This document shows positions 1 to 7,891 of a DNA stretch of 11,810 nucleotides, in pieces. Position 1 is the stretch's first letter. Every line of letters starts with the position of its first letter. Made by a program: the position numbers and the translations under genes. The notes under the pieces are model-generated. The model was given only the letters and a program-made list of their open reading frames with translations. It did not search any database and was not told where the DNA came from. The DNA lies in the NCBI GenBank assembly GCA_905193395.1, contig CAJJOO010000012.1, positions 1-11,810 on the forward strand, in the 5' to 3' direction. The DNA is from an uncultured Porphyromonadaceae bacterium. Lineage in GTDB: Bacteria; Bacteroidota; Bacteroidia; Bacteroidales; Muribaculaceae.

Positions 1-1441
1 CGAAGGGGGCCATGTTACGGCCCACGCCGTGCTCGGCTTTCAGCGAGCCGTCGTATTTGCCCACGACCAGTTCCTCGATTTTCTCCATCATGTTGCGGTA
101 TTTCTCGATATCGGCCTTGGTCTTGAACGACTGGGCGATGATGAAGTGGTAGTTGCCTTCGAGGGCGTGGCCGTAGATGCAGGCATCCTCGTAACCGCAT
201 TCCTTGAGCAACCGGAGCAGGTCGCGTGTGGCCTGGGGCAGGTCGTCTATATAGAAAGCGATGTCCTCGATGAGGGCGGTGGTGCCTGTGGGGCGTGTGC
301 CGCCGACGGAGGGGAAGATGCCCGAGCGCAGGGCCCACCAGGCGGCTGTCTCGGCCGGGTCGGTGGAGAAATGGGCGGGTTTGAAGAGCGGGAACTCGTT
401 GACGACCTTCATGATGCGGTCGATTTTTTCGTTGAGTTCCGCCTCGGTGTCGGCCTTGGTGTCCAGGAGCAGGGCGGTGAGGCCCTTGCCGGTGGGGTCG
501 TTGACCGAGGCCAGCGACTTGCTGTCGAGGAGTTCGCAGGATTCGACGGGAGCGCCTTTCTTGAGGGCCACGACGCAGCGGCAGGCCTCGGAAATGTCGC
601 TGAAATAGAGCATTGCCGATGCCGAGCAGGGATAGAGATGCGATGTGGCCACCGTCGCGCTGCTGAGGAAACCCAGTGTACCTTCGCTGCCAACCATCAG
701 GTGGGCGATGATATCGAAGGGGTCCTCGAAGCGAACGAAAGGCAGGATGTTGAGGCCGGTTACGTTCTTGATCGAGTATTTGTGGCGTATGCGGGCCGTC
801 AGGTGCGAATTGGCCAGGATCAATTGGCGGATGTTCTCGATTTCTTTCAGGAATTCGGGATGGGACTCGGCGAAGCGCTTGCGGCTCTCGGGGTCGCCGG
901 TGTCAAGAATTGTGCCGTCGGCCAGGACGATTCTCGCCGATTTGAGGATGCGGTCGCTGTTGGCGTGCGTGCCGCAGTTCATGCCCGAGGCATTATTTAT
1001 GATGATGCCGCCCACCATGGCCGCCTTTTTCGAGGCGGGGTCGGGGGCGAACATACGGCCGTAGGGGGCCAGAATCTCGCTGACGCGCGAGCCGATGATG
1101 CCCGGCTGCAGGGTGATGTATTCGGCATCGGGCGACACCTCATAGCGTTCCCACGACTTTCCGGCCACCACCAGGACCGAATCGGTGATTGCCTGGCCCG
1201 AAAGCGACGTGCCGGCGGCACGGAACGTCACGGGCACGCCGATGCGCGAGGCAGTCTTCAGCAGACGCGAGACCTCGGTCTCGTCGTTGGCGCGCACAAC
1301 GATTTTGGGTATGAGCCGGTAGAAGCCGGCGTCGGTACCCCAGGCGAGCAGGCGCAACTCGTCGGTGTAGATTCTGTCGCGGTCGACAAACTGTTCGATT
1401 TCGTGCAGAAATTCCTGATGGAGAGGTGAATCGATGGCCAT
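1..1441 (-). CDS. FAD-linked oxidase, D-lactate / D-2-hydroxyacid dehydrogenase type (partial, N-terminal 480 residues)
   Basis: The reading frame is open from the ATG at 1441 to the left edge, so 480 residues are visible and the C-terminus is missing. Residues about 45-260 form the FAD-binding (PCMH/FAD_binding_4) domain: VTFRAAGTSLSGQ (71-83) is the flavin-binding loop, PDPASKKAAMVGGIIINNAS (133-152) follows it, and GSEGTLGF (251-258) closes the domain. Residues about 265-480 are the FAD-oxidase C-terminal domain, with YGHALEGNYHF (423-433) and AEHGVGRNMAPF (469-480), the metal- and substrate-site histidine motifs of the GlcD/Dld/YdiJ group. In this subgroup the protein usually continues into a Fe-S and CCG-domain half, about 900-1000 residues in total, which would lie beyond the edge. 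The likely reaction is oxidation of a D-2-hydroxyacid such as D-lactate with electrons passed to the membrane. It lies 36 bases after the NamZ-type gene and looks co-transcribed. The exact substrate is not readable from the sequence. Confidence 0.88.
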   Translation of the reverse strand, partial: MAIDSPLHQEFLHEIEQFVDRDRIYTDELRLLAWGTDAGFYRLIPKIVVRANDETEVSRLLKTASRIGVPVTFRAAGTSLSGQAITDSVLVVAGKSWERYEVSPDAEYITLQPGIIGSRVSEILAPYGRMFAPDPASKKAAMVGGIIINNASGMNCGTHANSDRILKSARIVLADGTILDTGDPESRKRFAESHPEFLKEIENIRQLILANSHLTARIRHKYSIKNVTGLNILPFVRFEDPFDIIAHLMVGSEGTLGFLSSATVATSHLYPCSASAMLYFSDISEACRCVVALKKGAPVESCELLDSKSLASVNDPTGKGLTALLLDTKADTEAELNEKIDRIMKVVNEFPLFKPAHFSTDPAETAAWWALRSGIFPSVGGTRPTGTTALIEDIAFYIDDLPQATRDLLRLLKECGYEDACIYGHALEGNYHFIIAQSFKTKADIEKYRNMMEKIEELVVGKYDGSLKAEHGVGRNMAPF

Positions 1442-1477
1442 GGGAAACGGCGGTTTTATTATCTTCGGAGGATTGGT

Positions 1478-2707
1478 TTATTTATAGAGGTAATAGGGGC
1501 TTGAAGCGGCGCGGAAGGCCTCGACGTCCTTGTTCCAGTAGGGCAGGATGTCGTCGACGCGATAGTTTTTGGTGAAACGGCGGCGGATTTCCTTGCTGCC
1601 GCAGACTTTGTCGAACATGTTGAAACGACCCTCGTCGGCGATGTCGAAGAGTTTGTGGTCAGGATACATGTCGGCGAGTTCCTGCATCACGTAGAACTGA
1701 ACCAGCGAGAGGGGAGCCTTCTCGGGGTCGGTGACATACACTTCGACGCCCTGGATGTTCTCGCCCTTGTTGGTGGAGTAGAAGGGTTTGATATGGATGG
1801 GACGGAAGCGCAGGCCGGGCAGGTCGAGGCCGTTGAGGCGTGCGGCCAGTTTCTCGGCCTCGATCCAGGGGGCGCAGAACAGTTTGAAGGGTTCCGTGTA
1901 GCCCACGCCGATCGAGATGGCATAGAGTTCGCCCAGAATACCGCTGACGGGATAGAGCAGGGCGGTTTCGGGGTTGGGAATGTGGGGCGAGGGGAGTACC
2001 CAGGGCATGCCGGTCTCGCGGAAAGACATGTTGCGGGTGTAGCCCTGCATGGGAACGACGGTGAGGTCGACCTTGAGGTTGTCGCCGATCAGGCCCTTGT
2101 CGTTGAGGTACATGGCCAGTTCGCCGGGCGTCATGCCGTAAAGGTAGGGTATGGGGAACTGGCTGACGAAGGATATGCAGGAATCTTCGACCAGGTTGCC
2201 CTCGATTTTATTGCCGCCGACGGGGTTGGGGCGGTCGAGGACCATGAATTTCTTGCCCTGTTCGGCGCAGGCCTCCATTGCCACGCCCATCGTGGAGATG
2301 AACGTGAACGAGCGGCAGCCGATGTCCTGTATGTCGTAGACCAGCACGTCGAGGTCCTTGAGCATTTCGGGGGTGGGCTTGCGGGTCGAGCCGTAGATTG
2401 AATATACGGGGACTCCGGTGGCGGGGTCGGTGTACTGGGCCACGTGGTCGCCGGCATGCACGTCGCCGCGCACGCCGTGTTCGGGCGAGAACAGGGCCAC
2501 GAGTTCCACTCCGGGCGCCTCGTGGAGGATGTCGATTGTGGATTTCAGTTCATTGTCGACGCCGGTGGGGTTAGTGATAAGTCCCACGCGCAGCCCTTGC
2601 AGGGGGGCGAAGTCACGGTCGCGGAGCACCTCGATGCCGGGTTTTACCTGTGCGGCGGCTCCCAGGGTGAGGAGTGCTGCGAGTGCGGTTGCGAAAATCT
2701 TTTTCAT
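1478..2707 (-). CDS. namZ: Exo-beta-N-acetylmuramidase, NamZ type (DUF1343 / GH171)
   Basis: A 409-residue protein of the DUF1343 family. Members from Bacillus subtilis and Tannerella forsythia were shown to be exo-lytic N-acetylmuramidases that release MurNAc from non-reducing ends of peptide-free peptidoglycan fragments (established for the family). Visible family motifs are VGLITNPTGV (41-50), FSPEHGVRG (73-81) with the Glu proposed to be catalytic, YDIQDIGCRSFTF (124-136), VLDRPNPVGG (156-165) and the C-terminal SPYYLY. The start chosen is the ATG at 2707 because it opens a signal peptide, MKKIFATALAALLTLGAAAQ, probably cleaved after Ala19 or nearby. The frame is open upstream to 2851 but that stretch is unlike the family and overlaps the AmpG gene. 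No lipobox cysteine follows the signal, so a soluble periplasmic enzyme is likely. It starts 25 bases after the AmpG-type permease, consistent with hydrolysis before uptake. The gene symbol rests on family membership; the activity of this protein is inferred. Confidence 0.9.
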   Translation of the reverse strand: MKKIFATALAALLTLGAAAQVKPGIEVLRDRDFAPLQGLRVGLITNPTGVDNELKSTIDILHEAPGVELVALFSPEHGVRGDVHAGDHVAQYTDPATGVPVYSIYGSTRKPTPEMLKDLDVLVYDIQDIGCRSFTFISTMGVAMEACAEQGKKFMVLDRPNPVGGNKIEGNLVEDSCISFVSQFPIPYLYGMTPGELAMYLNDKGLIGDNLKVDLTVVPMQGYTRNMSFRETGMPWVLPSPHIPNPETALLYPVSGILGELYAISIGVGYTEPFKLFCAPWIEAEKLAARLNGLDLPGLRFRPIHIKPFYSTNKGENIQGVEVYVTDPEKAPLSLVQFYVMQELADMYPDHKLFDIADEGRFNMFDKVCGSKEIRRRFTKNYRVDDILPYWNKDVEAFRAASSPYYLYK

Positions 2708-2732
2708 AATTGCGGTATTAATGAGGTGCGGG

Positions 2733-4094
2733 TTATTTTTTTGCTTCGGCCACTTTCTTGGCGCCGTATTCGGGGTTGATGTGGGGACGGACAAGCAGCG
2801 TGACGGCCCATGTGGCAAGGTTACAGCCGAGTACCCAGAGGAAGAAGGCACGGTAGGAGTTGCCGAGCAGTTCCTCTTTGATCCAGCCGGCGGCCATGCC
2901 GGGGAGCATCATGCCAAGAGCCATGAAGGCGGTGCAGATTGCGTAGTGCGAAGTTTTGTACGGACCTTCGGCGAAGTACATCATGAAGAGCATGAAGGCT
3001 GTGAAGCCGAATCCGTAGGCAAACTGTTCGAGGACGAGGCAGGTGAATACGATGGCCTTGCCGCCGACGGTGGCATAGTCGGGCTGCATGTTGGAGAGCA
3101 CGATGTAGGCTACGCAGTTGAGCGAGGTTGCCAGGGCCATGGGCCAGATCCATTTGCGGAGACCGCCGTTCGACGCGCAGATACCGCCGATGATACCGCC
3201 GATGGTGAGGCCGATGATGGCGAAAGTACCGTAGGCCAGACCCACTTCCTCCATTGTCATGCCCAGACCGCCTTTGTCGACGGGAGCGAGCAGGAAGGGC
3301 TGGCAGAGTTTCACGACCTGAGCCTCGGGCAGACGGTAGAGCAGCATGAAGAGCATGGCCAGAATCACATGTTTCTTCTGGAAGAAGGTGACGAACGAAC
3401 CGCCGAATTCCTTGAGGATGCCGCCGATGCTCTTTTCCTCGCCGCCCACGGCCTTGTCGGTTGCGGGGTAGGGGAGGATGAATGCGTGCCACAGCGAAAC
3501 GACGCCGAAGAAGATGGCGCAGATGGCCACGGTCCATTTCCATGCCATGGCGGTGCTGCCGGTCATGTTGTTGAGGGCGCCGGCAATCATCACCAGGCCG
3601 CCCTGTCCGAAGACGTTGGCGCAGCGGTAGAATGTGGAGCGGATGCCGACGAACATACTCTGCTGGCTGGTGTTGAGGGCAATCATGTAGTAGCCGTCGG
3701 AGGCGATATCGTGCGTGGCCGAGCAGAAAGCCGTGATTACATAGAAGCACAGCGCGATGGAGAAGGCGCTGGCGGGCATGCCGGCCTTGATTTCGGCTGC
3801 GTCGGGAATAGGTAGGGTGAAGGCGATGGCGCCCAGACCGATTGCAATGCACACCTGCATGGTGACGGTCCACCAGCGTTTGGTCTTGATGATGTCGACA
3901 ATCGGGCCCCAGAAGGGTTTGATTACCCATGGGGTGTAGAGCCAGCCGGTGTAAAGGGCGGCGTCGGTTTCGGACATACCCATCTGGGTGAATAGTACCA
4001 TCGTCACCATGTTGATGAAGATGAATGGAATACCCTGGGCGAAGTAGAGGGTCGGAATCCATGCCCACGGGTTGCGTGTTGATGCTTTAGACAT
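2733..4094 (-). CDS. ampG: AmpG-type muropeptide permease (MFS)
   Basis: A 453-residue, very hydrophobic protein with about 12 predicted membrane segments and a short hydrophilic loop in the middle (about residues 218-240), as in the major facilitator superfamily. Motifs shared with AmpG are YFAQGIPF (17-24) in the first helix, WVIKPFWGPIVD (56-67) followed by the basic KTKRWW turn, and SATHDIASDGYYM (125-137), matching the TQDIAxD signature of AmpG. AmpG proteins of Gram-negatives import GlcNAc-anhydroMurNAc and its peptides across the inner membrane by proton symport (established for the family). The setting between a SpoIID-domain protein and a NamZ-type muramidase strongly supports a peptidoglycan-fragment substrate, although Bacteroidota paralogues may prefer other amino-sugar products. 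The start is the ATG at 4094, which begins a short polar N-terminus before the first helix. The 54-base gap upstream shows no clear TAnnTTTG promoter. Confidence 0.9.
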   Translation of the reverse strand: MSKASTRNPWAWIPTLYFAQGIPFIFINMVTMVLFTQMGMSETDAALYTGWLYTPWVIKPFWGPIVDIIKTKRWWTVTMQVCIAIGLGAIAFTLPIPDAAEIKAGMPASAFSIALCFYVITAFCSATHDIASDGYYMIALNTSQQSMFVGIRSTFYRCANVFGQGGLVMIAGALNNMTGSTAMAWKWTVAICAIFFGVVSLWHAFILPYPATDKAVGGEEKSIGGILKEFGGSFVTFFQKKHVILAMLFMLLYRLPEAQVVKLCQPFLLAPVDKGGLGMTMEEVGLAYGTFAIIGLTIGGIIGGICASNGGLRKWIWPMALATSLNCVAYIVLSNMQPDYATVGGKAIVFTCLVLEQFAYGFGFTAFMLFMMYFAEGPYKTSHYAICTAFMALGMMLPGMAAGWIKEELLGNSYRAFFLWVLGCNLATWAVTLLVRPHINPEYGAKKVAEAKK

Positions 4095-4148
4095 TGTTTT
4101 CAGGTGTGATAATTGGTCGGTAAGAAGGTAGGGACGGTCTTATTATAT

Positions 4149-5471
4149 TTAATATAGCGGTGTTAAATCTGCGCCGGGGAAGTAGTGGGCCAGGATAGCG
4201 CGGTAGTCGTAGCCGCGGGCGCCCATGACGGCGGCGCCAATCTGGCAGAGGCCCACGCCGTGTCCCCAGCCGGCGCCGTGGAGGGTGAAGGATGTCGGAT
4301 AGCCCGTTACGGGGTCCGGTGCGCCCTTCTCGACGGTGAAGGCGGATGAATAGAGGTGTGATGTGGAAAGGGTGCGTCGGATTTCCAGTTCCTTTCCGAT
4401 AATCATGGTGCGGCGTGTGCCGACGATGCGCAGGCGCACCAGACGGCCCGATGTGCCGCGTTCCACGGGCTGCAGGTCGATGATGCGGCCGAAGTCGATG
4501 CCCGAGCGTTCGCGGGCCAGGGCGCTGAGTTCCTCGGCGTCGTAGCGCACGGTCCAGCGGTAGAAATCCTTGGTTTCCTGGTCGTAGTTATTCAGAACCT
4601 GGCGCAAGATTTCAGCGTCGGAGGTGTTGCAGAATGCGTCGGGACGCGAGTTGATCCATTTGCAGGCCTCGGCCTCGAGTTTCAGGTTGGGGAAGTCGGC
4701 GGGGTCGACGTTGTCGCGCCGGGCCACGAGGTATGAGAAATGACGGGGTTCCCAGCAGTTCTCGAATTCCTCGAACACGCCGCCGCAGCATTTCGAGAAG
4801 CGGGCGTCGCAGAGGCGGCCGTTGTCGGTGAGGACCAGTCCGCGGGTTGCGTTGACGGCCTCGGCCACCTTGGGCGTGGACTGGCGTGTGATGCCCTGAT
4901 AGCGCTGGCAGTGGTCGTCGGCGCAGACGTCGAAATTCACATGGTCCTGGCGGTCGTACCATTTGATGATTTCGTCGTCGGAAGCGGTTTCGGCGGAATA
5001 TTCCTGTGAGGATTCGCGGATTGACTTGTCTTTCTCAATCTGGGCCAGCAGCCACGAGCGCGAAATCACGGCGTGGGCCTTAAGGAGTTCGAGCGAGGCG
5101 TGGGCGCTCATTTCCGAGGAAATCACACTGAGTAGATATTCCTCGACGGGCAGTATGTTGATGATTGTGAGGCGGTCGCCTTCCACAATCAGGCGGCAGG
5201 CGCCGGGAAAGCGCTGTGTCTCGCGACGTTCCCAGTGGAAATTGACGCCGATAATCACGTCGGCAATCTCGAAGGCGCCTTTTTCGCCGGCGGGAACCAG
5301 GTCGATGCTGTCATGGACCATTCCCTGCCAGGCGATGCGGCCGTCGGGGGTAATCTCGAAGGTCTGCGGGCCGCGCACCGCCTTGTCGCCGTGCATGTAA
5401 CTGTCGAGCAGGACGATGTTGATTTCCGGGGCGCTGAGTATGCCCACGCTGATGCGGGGTTCCTGATTCAT
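4149..5471 (-). CDS. SpoIID/LytB-domain protein, putative lytic transglycosylase acting on denuded glycan; no signal peptide
   Basis: A 440-residue protein with a SpoIID/LytB domain. The core has LPVEEYLLSVISSEM (107-121), where Glu120 matches the catalytic glutamate of SpoIID, then LELLKAHAVISRSW (127-140) and the C-terminal HGAGWGHGVGLCQIGA (398-413) with GYDYRAILAHYFPG after it. His177, Cys183, His187 and Cys188 resemble the His/Cys zinc site described in Clostridioides difficile SpoIID. Characterised SpoIID enzymes cleave glycan strands only after an amidase has removed the peptides and leave anhydroMurNAc ends (established). This protein begins MNQEPRISVGILSAPEINIV and has no signal peptide or membrane helix. 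The start is well fixed because its ATG overlaps the stop of the preceding gene by four bases (ATGA, 5468-5471). A cytosolic location is therefore predicted, which is odd for this fold. Residues about 240-320 look like an insertion relative to compact SpoIID proteins. Catalytic activity is inferred. Confidence 0.87.
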   Translation of the reverse strand: MNQEPRISVGILSAPEINIVLLDSYMHGDKAVRGPQTFEITPDGRIAWQGMVHDSIDLVPAGEKGAFEIADVIIGVNFHWERRETQRFPGACRLIVEGDRLTIINILPVEEYLLSVISSEMSAHASLELLKAHAVISRSWLLAQIEKDKSIRESSQEYSAETASDDEIIKWYDRQDHVNFDVCADDHCQRYQGITRQSTPKVAEAVNATRGLVLTDNGRLCDARFSKCCGGVFEEFENCWEPRHFSYLVARRDNVDPADFPNLKLEAEACKWINSRPDAFCNTSDAEILRQVLNNYDQETKDFYRWTVRYDAEELSALARERSGIDFGRIIDLQPVERGTSGRLVRLRIVGTRRTMIIGKELEIRRTLSTSHLYSSAFTVEKGAPDPVTGYPTSFTLHGAGWGHGVGLCQIGAAVMGARGYDYRAILAHYFPGADLTPLY

Positions 5472-6406
5472 TTCACGTTTTCGGCTATGCGGTTAATTTC
5501 GTCGGTGTCGAGGCAGAGTTCGTCGAGAATACGGACGATTGTCTCGGCGTCGAGGGCTTTGAAATCCTTTTCAAGCGGTGTGATGAACACGCCGCCCATG
5601 TCGACCGAAGCGGGCGAGAGCAGCATTGTGCCTTCGCCCTCGGTGCCGTAGAAACTGGGGCGGTGTCGCTTGCGGGGGATGACCACCAGGCGTACTCCGG
5701 CGGGAGTGGGGTAGCACAGGATGTTCATCATGGGTTCCTTCTCGCCTTCGGGTACGGGGATGGCCGCATAGAGGCGGTCGAACAGGCGCTGGCCGGCTTC
5801 GGGGTCGTCGGCGTCGATGACGAAGACTTTCAGCGGCAGGCTGTCGACTAGCGCGAGGGTGGCGTCGCCGTCTGTGGCGATAACCTTGTGCTCGGCGTCC
5901 TCAAGGGCGGGGGCGAGCGTCAGGAAGTCGCTGTTGCCGGCCTGGAAGTGCATGTGGTCGGGAGCCGAGGCGCCGCAGCGCGGACCGTTGTAGAACACGG
6001 TGTAGTCCTCGAGTTCGGCGGCCAGGCGCATCATGTCGGCGATACGGCCCGAAATCAACTGGTCGGTGTGCGAGTTGTCGGGAATAGTGAGGTGGCGGGG
6101 GAAGATGGGGAATGGGTTGATGAGGATGGTGTAACGGCCTCCCCATTCGATTCCGCGCTGCACGGCGGGACGGTTTTCACCGCAGAGGAAGCATTTGCGC
6201 TCTTTGAGCGATTTGGCGTCGACCTTGGCAGCCGACGATACTATGCGCGCGGGGTTGAACTGCACCTTGACAGTCCACCCGGGCAGGTTGATTTCCTTGA
6301 CCTTGACGGTTTTCAGTGCTTCGAAATTGCCGGCGGCCTGAGGCCACTCGGCAATTTGCGAAGCGATGAAATCGGAAACAATCTGAGAATTGACTTTGTT
6401 GGCCAT
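5468..6406 (-). CDS. DUF4922 protein, HIT-superfamily (GalT / Ap4A-phosphorylase-like) nucleotidyltransferase or phosphorylase of unknown substrate
   Basis: A 312-residue soluble protein of the DUF4922 type. The key motif is DHMHFQ (150-155), the HxHxQ signature of the GalT, Ap4A phosphorylase and GDP-L-galactose phosphorylase branch of the HIT superfamily; the middle histidine, His153, would form the nucleotidyl intermediate. It is preceded by FYNGPRCGASAP (138-149), the usual lead-in of this fold, and by NPFPIFPRHLTI (97-108). KCFLCGENRP (71-80) is a CxxC pair that could bind a metal. PRKRHRP (244-250) near the C-terminus resembles a phosphate-binding basic cluster of Ap4A phosphorylases. 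There is no signal peptide, so it is cytosolic. Its ATG overlaps the glycosyltransferase stop by one base (TGATG) and its own stop overlaps the SpoIID start by four, so the three proteins are probably made in step. The likely chemistry is phosphorolysis or transfer of an NMP group from an NDP-sugar or dinucleotide; the substrate is unknown. Confidence 0.82.
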   Translation of the reverse strand: MANKVNSQIVSDFIASQIAEWPQAAGNFEALKTVKVKEINLPGWTVKVQFNPARIVSSAAKVDAKSLKERKCFLCGENRPAVQRGIEWGGRYTILINPFPIFPRHLTIPDNSHTDQLISGRIADMMRLAAELEDYTVFYNGPRCGASAPDHMHFQAGNSDFLTLAPALEDAEHKVIATDGDATLALVDSLPLKVFVIDADDPEAGQRLFDRLYAAIPVPEGEKEPMMNILCYPTPAGVRLVVIPRKRHRPSFYGTEGEGTMLLSPASVDMGGVFITPLEKDFKALDAETIVRILDELCLDTDEINRIAENVK

Positions 6407-7866
6407 CAGTCCTTGTTCATTGCGCAGCGGGCCTGGAGTTCCCAGGTGCGGATGCGGTCTTTATAAAGGTTGTTGTTGTTGGTCTTCACGATGTCCAGGG
6501 CGTGGTCGGAGTTGTCCTCCCAGCGGCGGCAGAAGTAAACCACGTTGTAAACGCGGCCGATCTGGTTGTGGCGCGAGAAGGCCAGACCCAGGGCGTAGTC
6601 TTCGCCGTAGGAAGTGTTGGGCACGTGGATTTCGCGCAGCATGGGGGTATAGAACGCGCGGGGAGCGCCCAGACCGTTGATGCGCAGGGCGTTGTTGCGG
6701 CCGTTCTCGGGAGTCCATTCCTTGTGGTCGATTACGCCCGGGGGCAGCATGTTCATGTTGATGTCCGTGAGCATGTAGGTGCCGACAACCATGGCGCAGT
6801 TCTGGTCGTAGAATGCCTTCACCATCTTGGCGAGGGTGTTCTCGTCGCTGTATACGTCATCAGAGTCGAGTTGGACGGCGAATTTGCCGCATTTGGGATG
6901 CTGCACGCCCATGTTCCAGCAGCCGCCGATGCCGAGGTCGTCGCGTTCGGGCACGATGTGGATCACGCGGGGGTCGTTGGTGAATTCCTCGATAGCCTCG
7001 GAGGTGCCGTCGGTCGAGTGGTTGTCGATGATGATGAGGTTGAAGGGGAAGTCGGTCTTCTGCGTCAGCACACTCTTTATGGCGTCGCGGATGGTGCGGA
7101 CGCGGTTGCGCACGGGGATGATGACGGATGCTTCGTATTCAAAGTTGCCTTTGTTGAACTCGATGGTGTCGAATTTCGGGGGAAGGTAGCCGCCGATTGC
7201 CTTGAGGTGTGCGGTGCAGGCCTGTTCCATCTCGATCTGTACGCCGCGGTTCTTGGGGTCAACGTACGAGAAGATTGCCTCGCCTTCTTCTTTCTTGGGA
7301 GCGGCGATGTCGGTATAGAGGTATTCGTTGACGTGAACGATAGGGGCGATGCGGCTCAGACGCAGGCGCAGGTCGTAGAGGCCGGCAGCCTTGTAGTCGG
7401 CGTCGATGCCGGCAGCGGCCTTTTTGAAATCGGCGGCGTTGAAGAACAGCAGCGAGCCGAAGTTGAAGTCGTCGCGCAGCGAGCCGAACTGATAGTCGAT
7501 GACGGGAGCGTTGGCTTTGACGCCGTCGGTCACCACGTACGAGTCGGCGTAGAGCATGCCGGCCTTGGAGTCCTCGGCCAGGCGAACCAGACGGTCAAGG
7601 GCGAAGTAACCGGGCACAAGGGTGTCGTATTTGGTATAGAGGAGGATATACTGGGCGTCGGCGGCTTCGGCGATTTTTTTCATCGTAGCCGACGAGTTGA
7701 GTGTGTCGATGCGGATGATGTCGCAGCCTGCGGCGGCTTCGGCTTTGGGATCGGCAGCGAGGAGATAGATTTTCGAAACCGATGCACACTGGCGCAGATT
7801 CTCGATGGTGGCAGCGGCCTGCTTGGCGTCGGTGTAGGGTACGAAACAGTTGATGGTGGTTTTCAT
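6406..7866 (-). CDS. Family 2 glycosyltransferase with a degenerate N-terminal GT-A-like half
   Basis: A 486-residue protein without membrane segments or signal peptide. The C-terminal half (about 243-445) is a clear GT2 domain: [14 protein letters not shown] (246-259) at the nucleotide-binding strand, [12 protein letters not shown] (277-288), QLDSDDVY (332-339) carrying the DxD metal/nucleotide-sugar motif, and [11 protein letters not shown] (420-430) with the acidic pair expected at the catalytic-base position. The N-terminal half (about 1-220) has the rhythm of a second GT-A domain ([10 protein letters not shown] at the start, [20 protein letters not shown] in the middle) but no proper DxD, so it is probably a non-catalytic or acceptor-binding copy. 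Donor and acceptor cannot be deduced. The protein should act in the cytosol on a soluble or membrane-lipid acceptor. The gene starts 25 bases after the amidase stop, and its own stop overlaps the next start by one base. A role with the amidase and DUF4922 protein is inferred only from the operon. Confidence 0.85.
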   Translation of the reverse strand: MKTTINCFVPYTDAKQAAATIENLRQCASVSKIYLLAADPKAEAAAGCDIIRIDTLNSSATMKKIAEAADAQYILLYTKYDTLVPGYFALDRLVRLAEDSKAGMLYADSYVVTDGVKANAPVIDYQFGSLRDDFNFGSLLFFNAADFKKAAAGIDADYKAAGLYDLRLRLSRIAPIVHVNEYLYTDIAAPKKEEGEAIFSYVDPKNRGVQIEMEQACTAHLKAIGGYLPPKFDTIEFNKGNFEYEASVIIPVRNRVRTIRDAIKSVLTQKTDFPFNLIIIDNHSTDGTSEAIEEFTNDPRVIHIVPERDDLGIGGCWNMGVQHPKCGKFAVQLDSDDVYSDENTLAKMVKAFYDQNCAMVVGTYMLTDINMNMLPPGVIDHKEWTPENGRNNALRINGLGAPRAFYTPMLREIHVPNTSYGEDYALGLAFSRHNQIGRVYNVVYFCRRWEDNSDHALDIVKTNNNNLYKDRIRTWELQARCAMNKD

Positions 7867-7891
7867 GCTGTGTAGGTTTATATTTAGGTTA

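Noticed and set aside
29..1429. A 466-residue open frame on the plus strand opposite the FAD-linked oxidase
   Set aside because: It is an antisense shadow. The real minus-strand gene rarely uses TTA, CTA or TCA codons, so the opposite frame stays open. Its protein has no recognisable motif, while the minus strand has clear FAD-binding motifs.
2708..2851. N-terminal extension of the NamZ-type protein by 48 residues
   Set aside because: It would overlap the end of ampG, lacks family similarity and would bury a good signal peptide. The ATG at 2707 is preferred.
2418..3815. A 465-residue open frame on the plus strand opposite ampG and the start of namZ
   Set aside because: It crosses the boundary between two well-supported minus-strand genes and encodes a low-complexity, His/Glu/Asp/Gly-rich product, as expected from reading membrane-protein codons backwards.
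4095..4148. Possible internal promoter before ampG (TACCTTCT on the minus strand)
   Set aside because: It misses the conserved TTTG end of the -7 consensus and has no TTG at -33, so it does not support a separate transcription start.
6502..7875. A 457-residue open frame on the plus strand opposite the glycosyltransferase
   Set aside because: The product is a Val/Gly/Asp-rich antisense shadow with no motif, and no promoter precedes it. The minus strand has an intact GT2 domain.
7873..7890. Direct repeat TAGGTT twice, 12 bases apart, in the amidase-glycosyltransferase gap
   Set aside because: Six bases in an A/T-rich 25-base spacer can arise by chance, and there is no promoter or other element with it.
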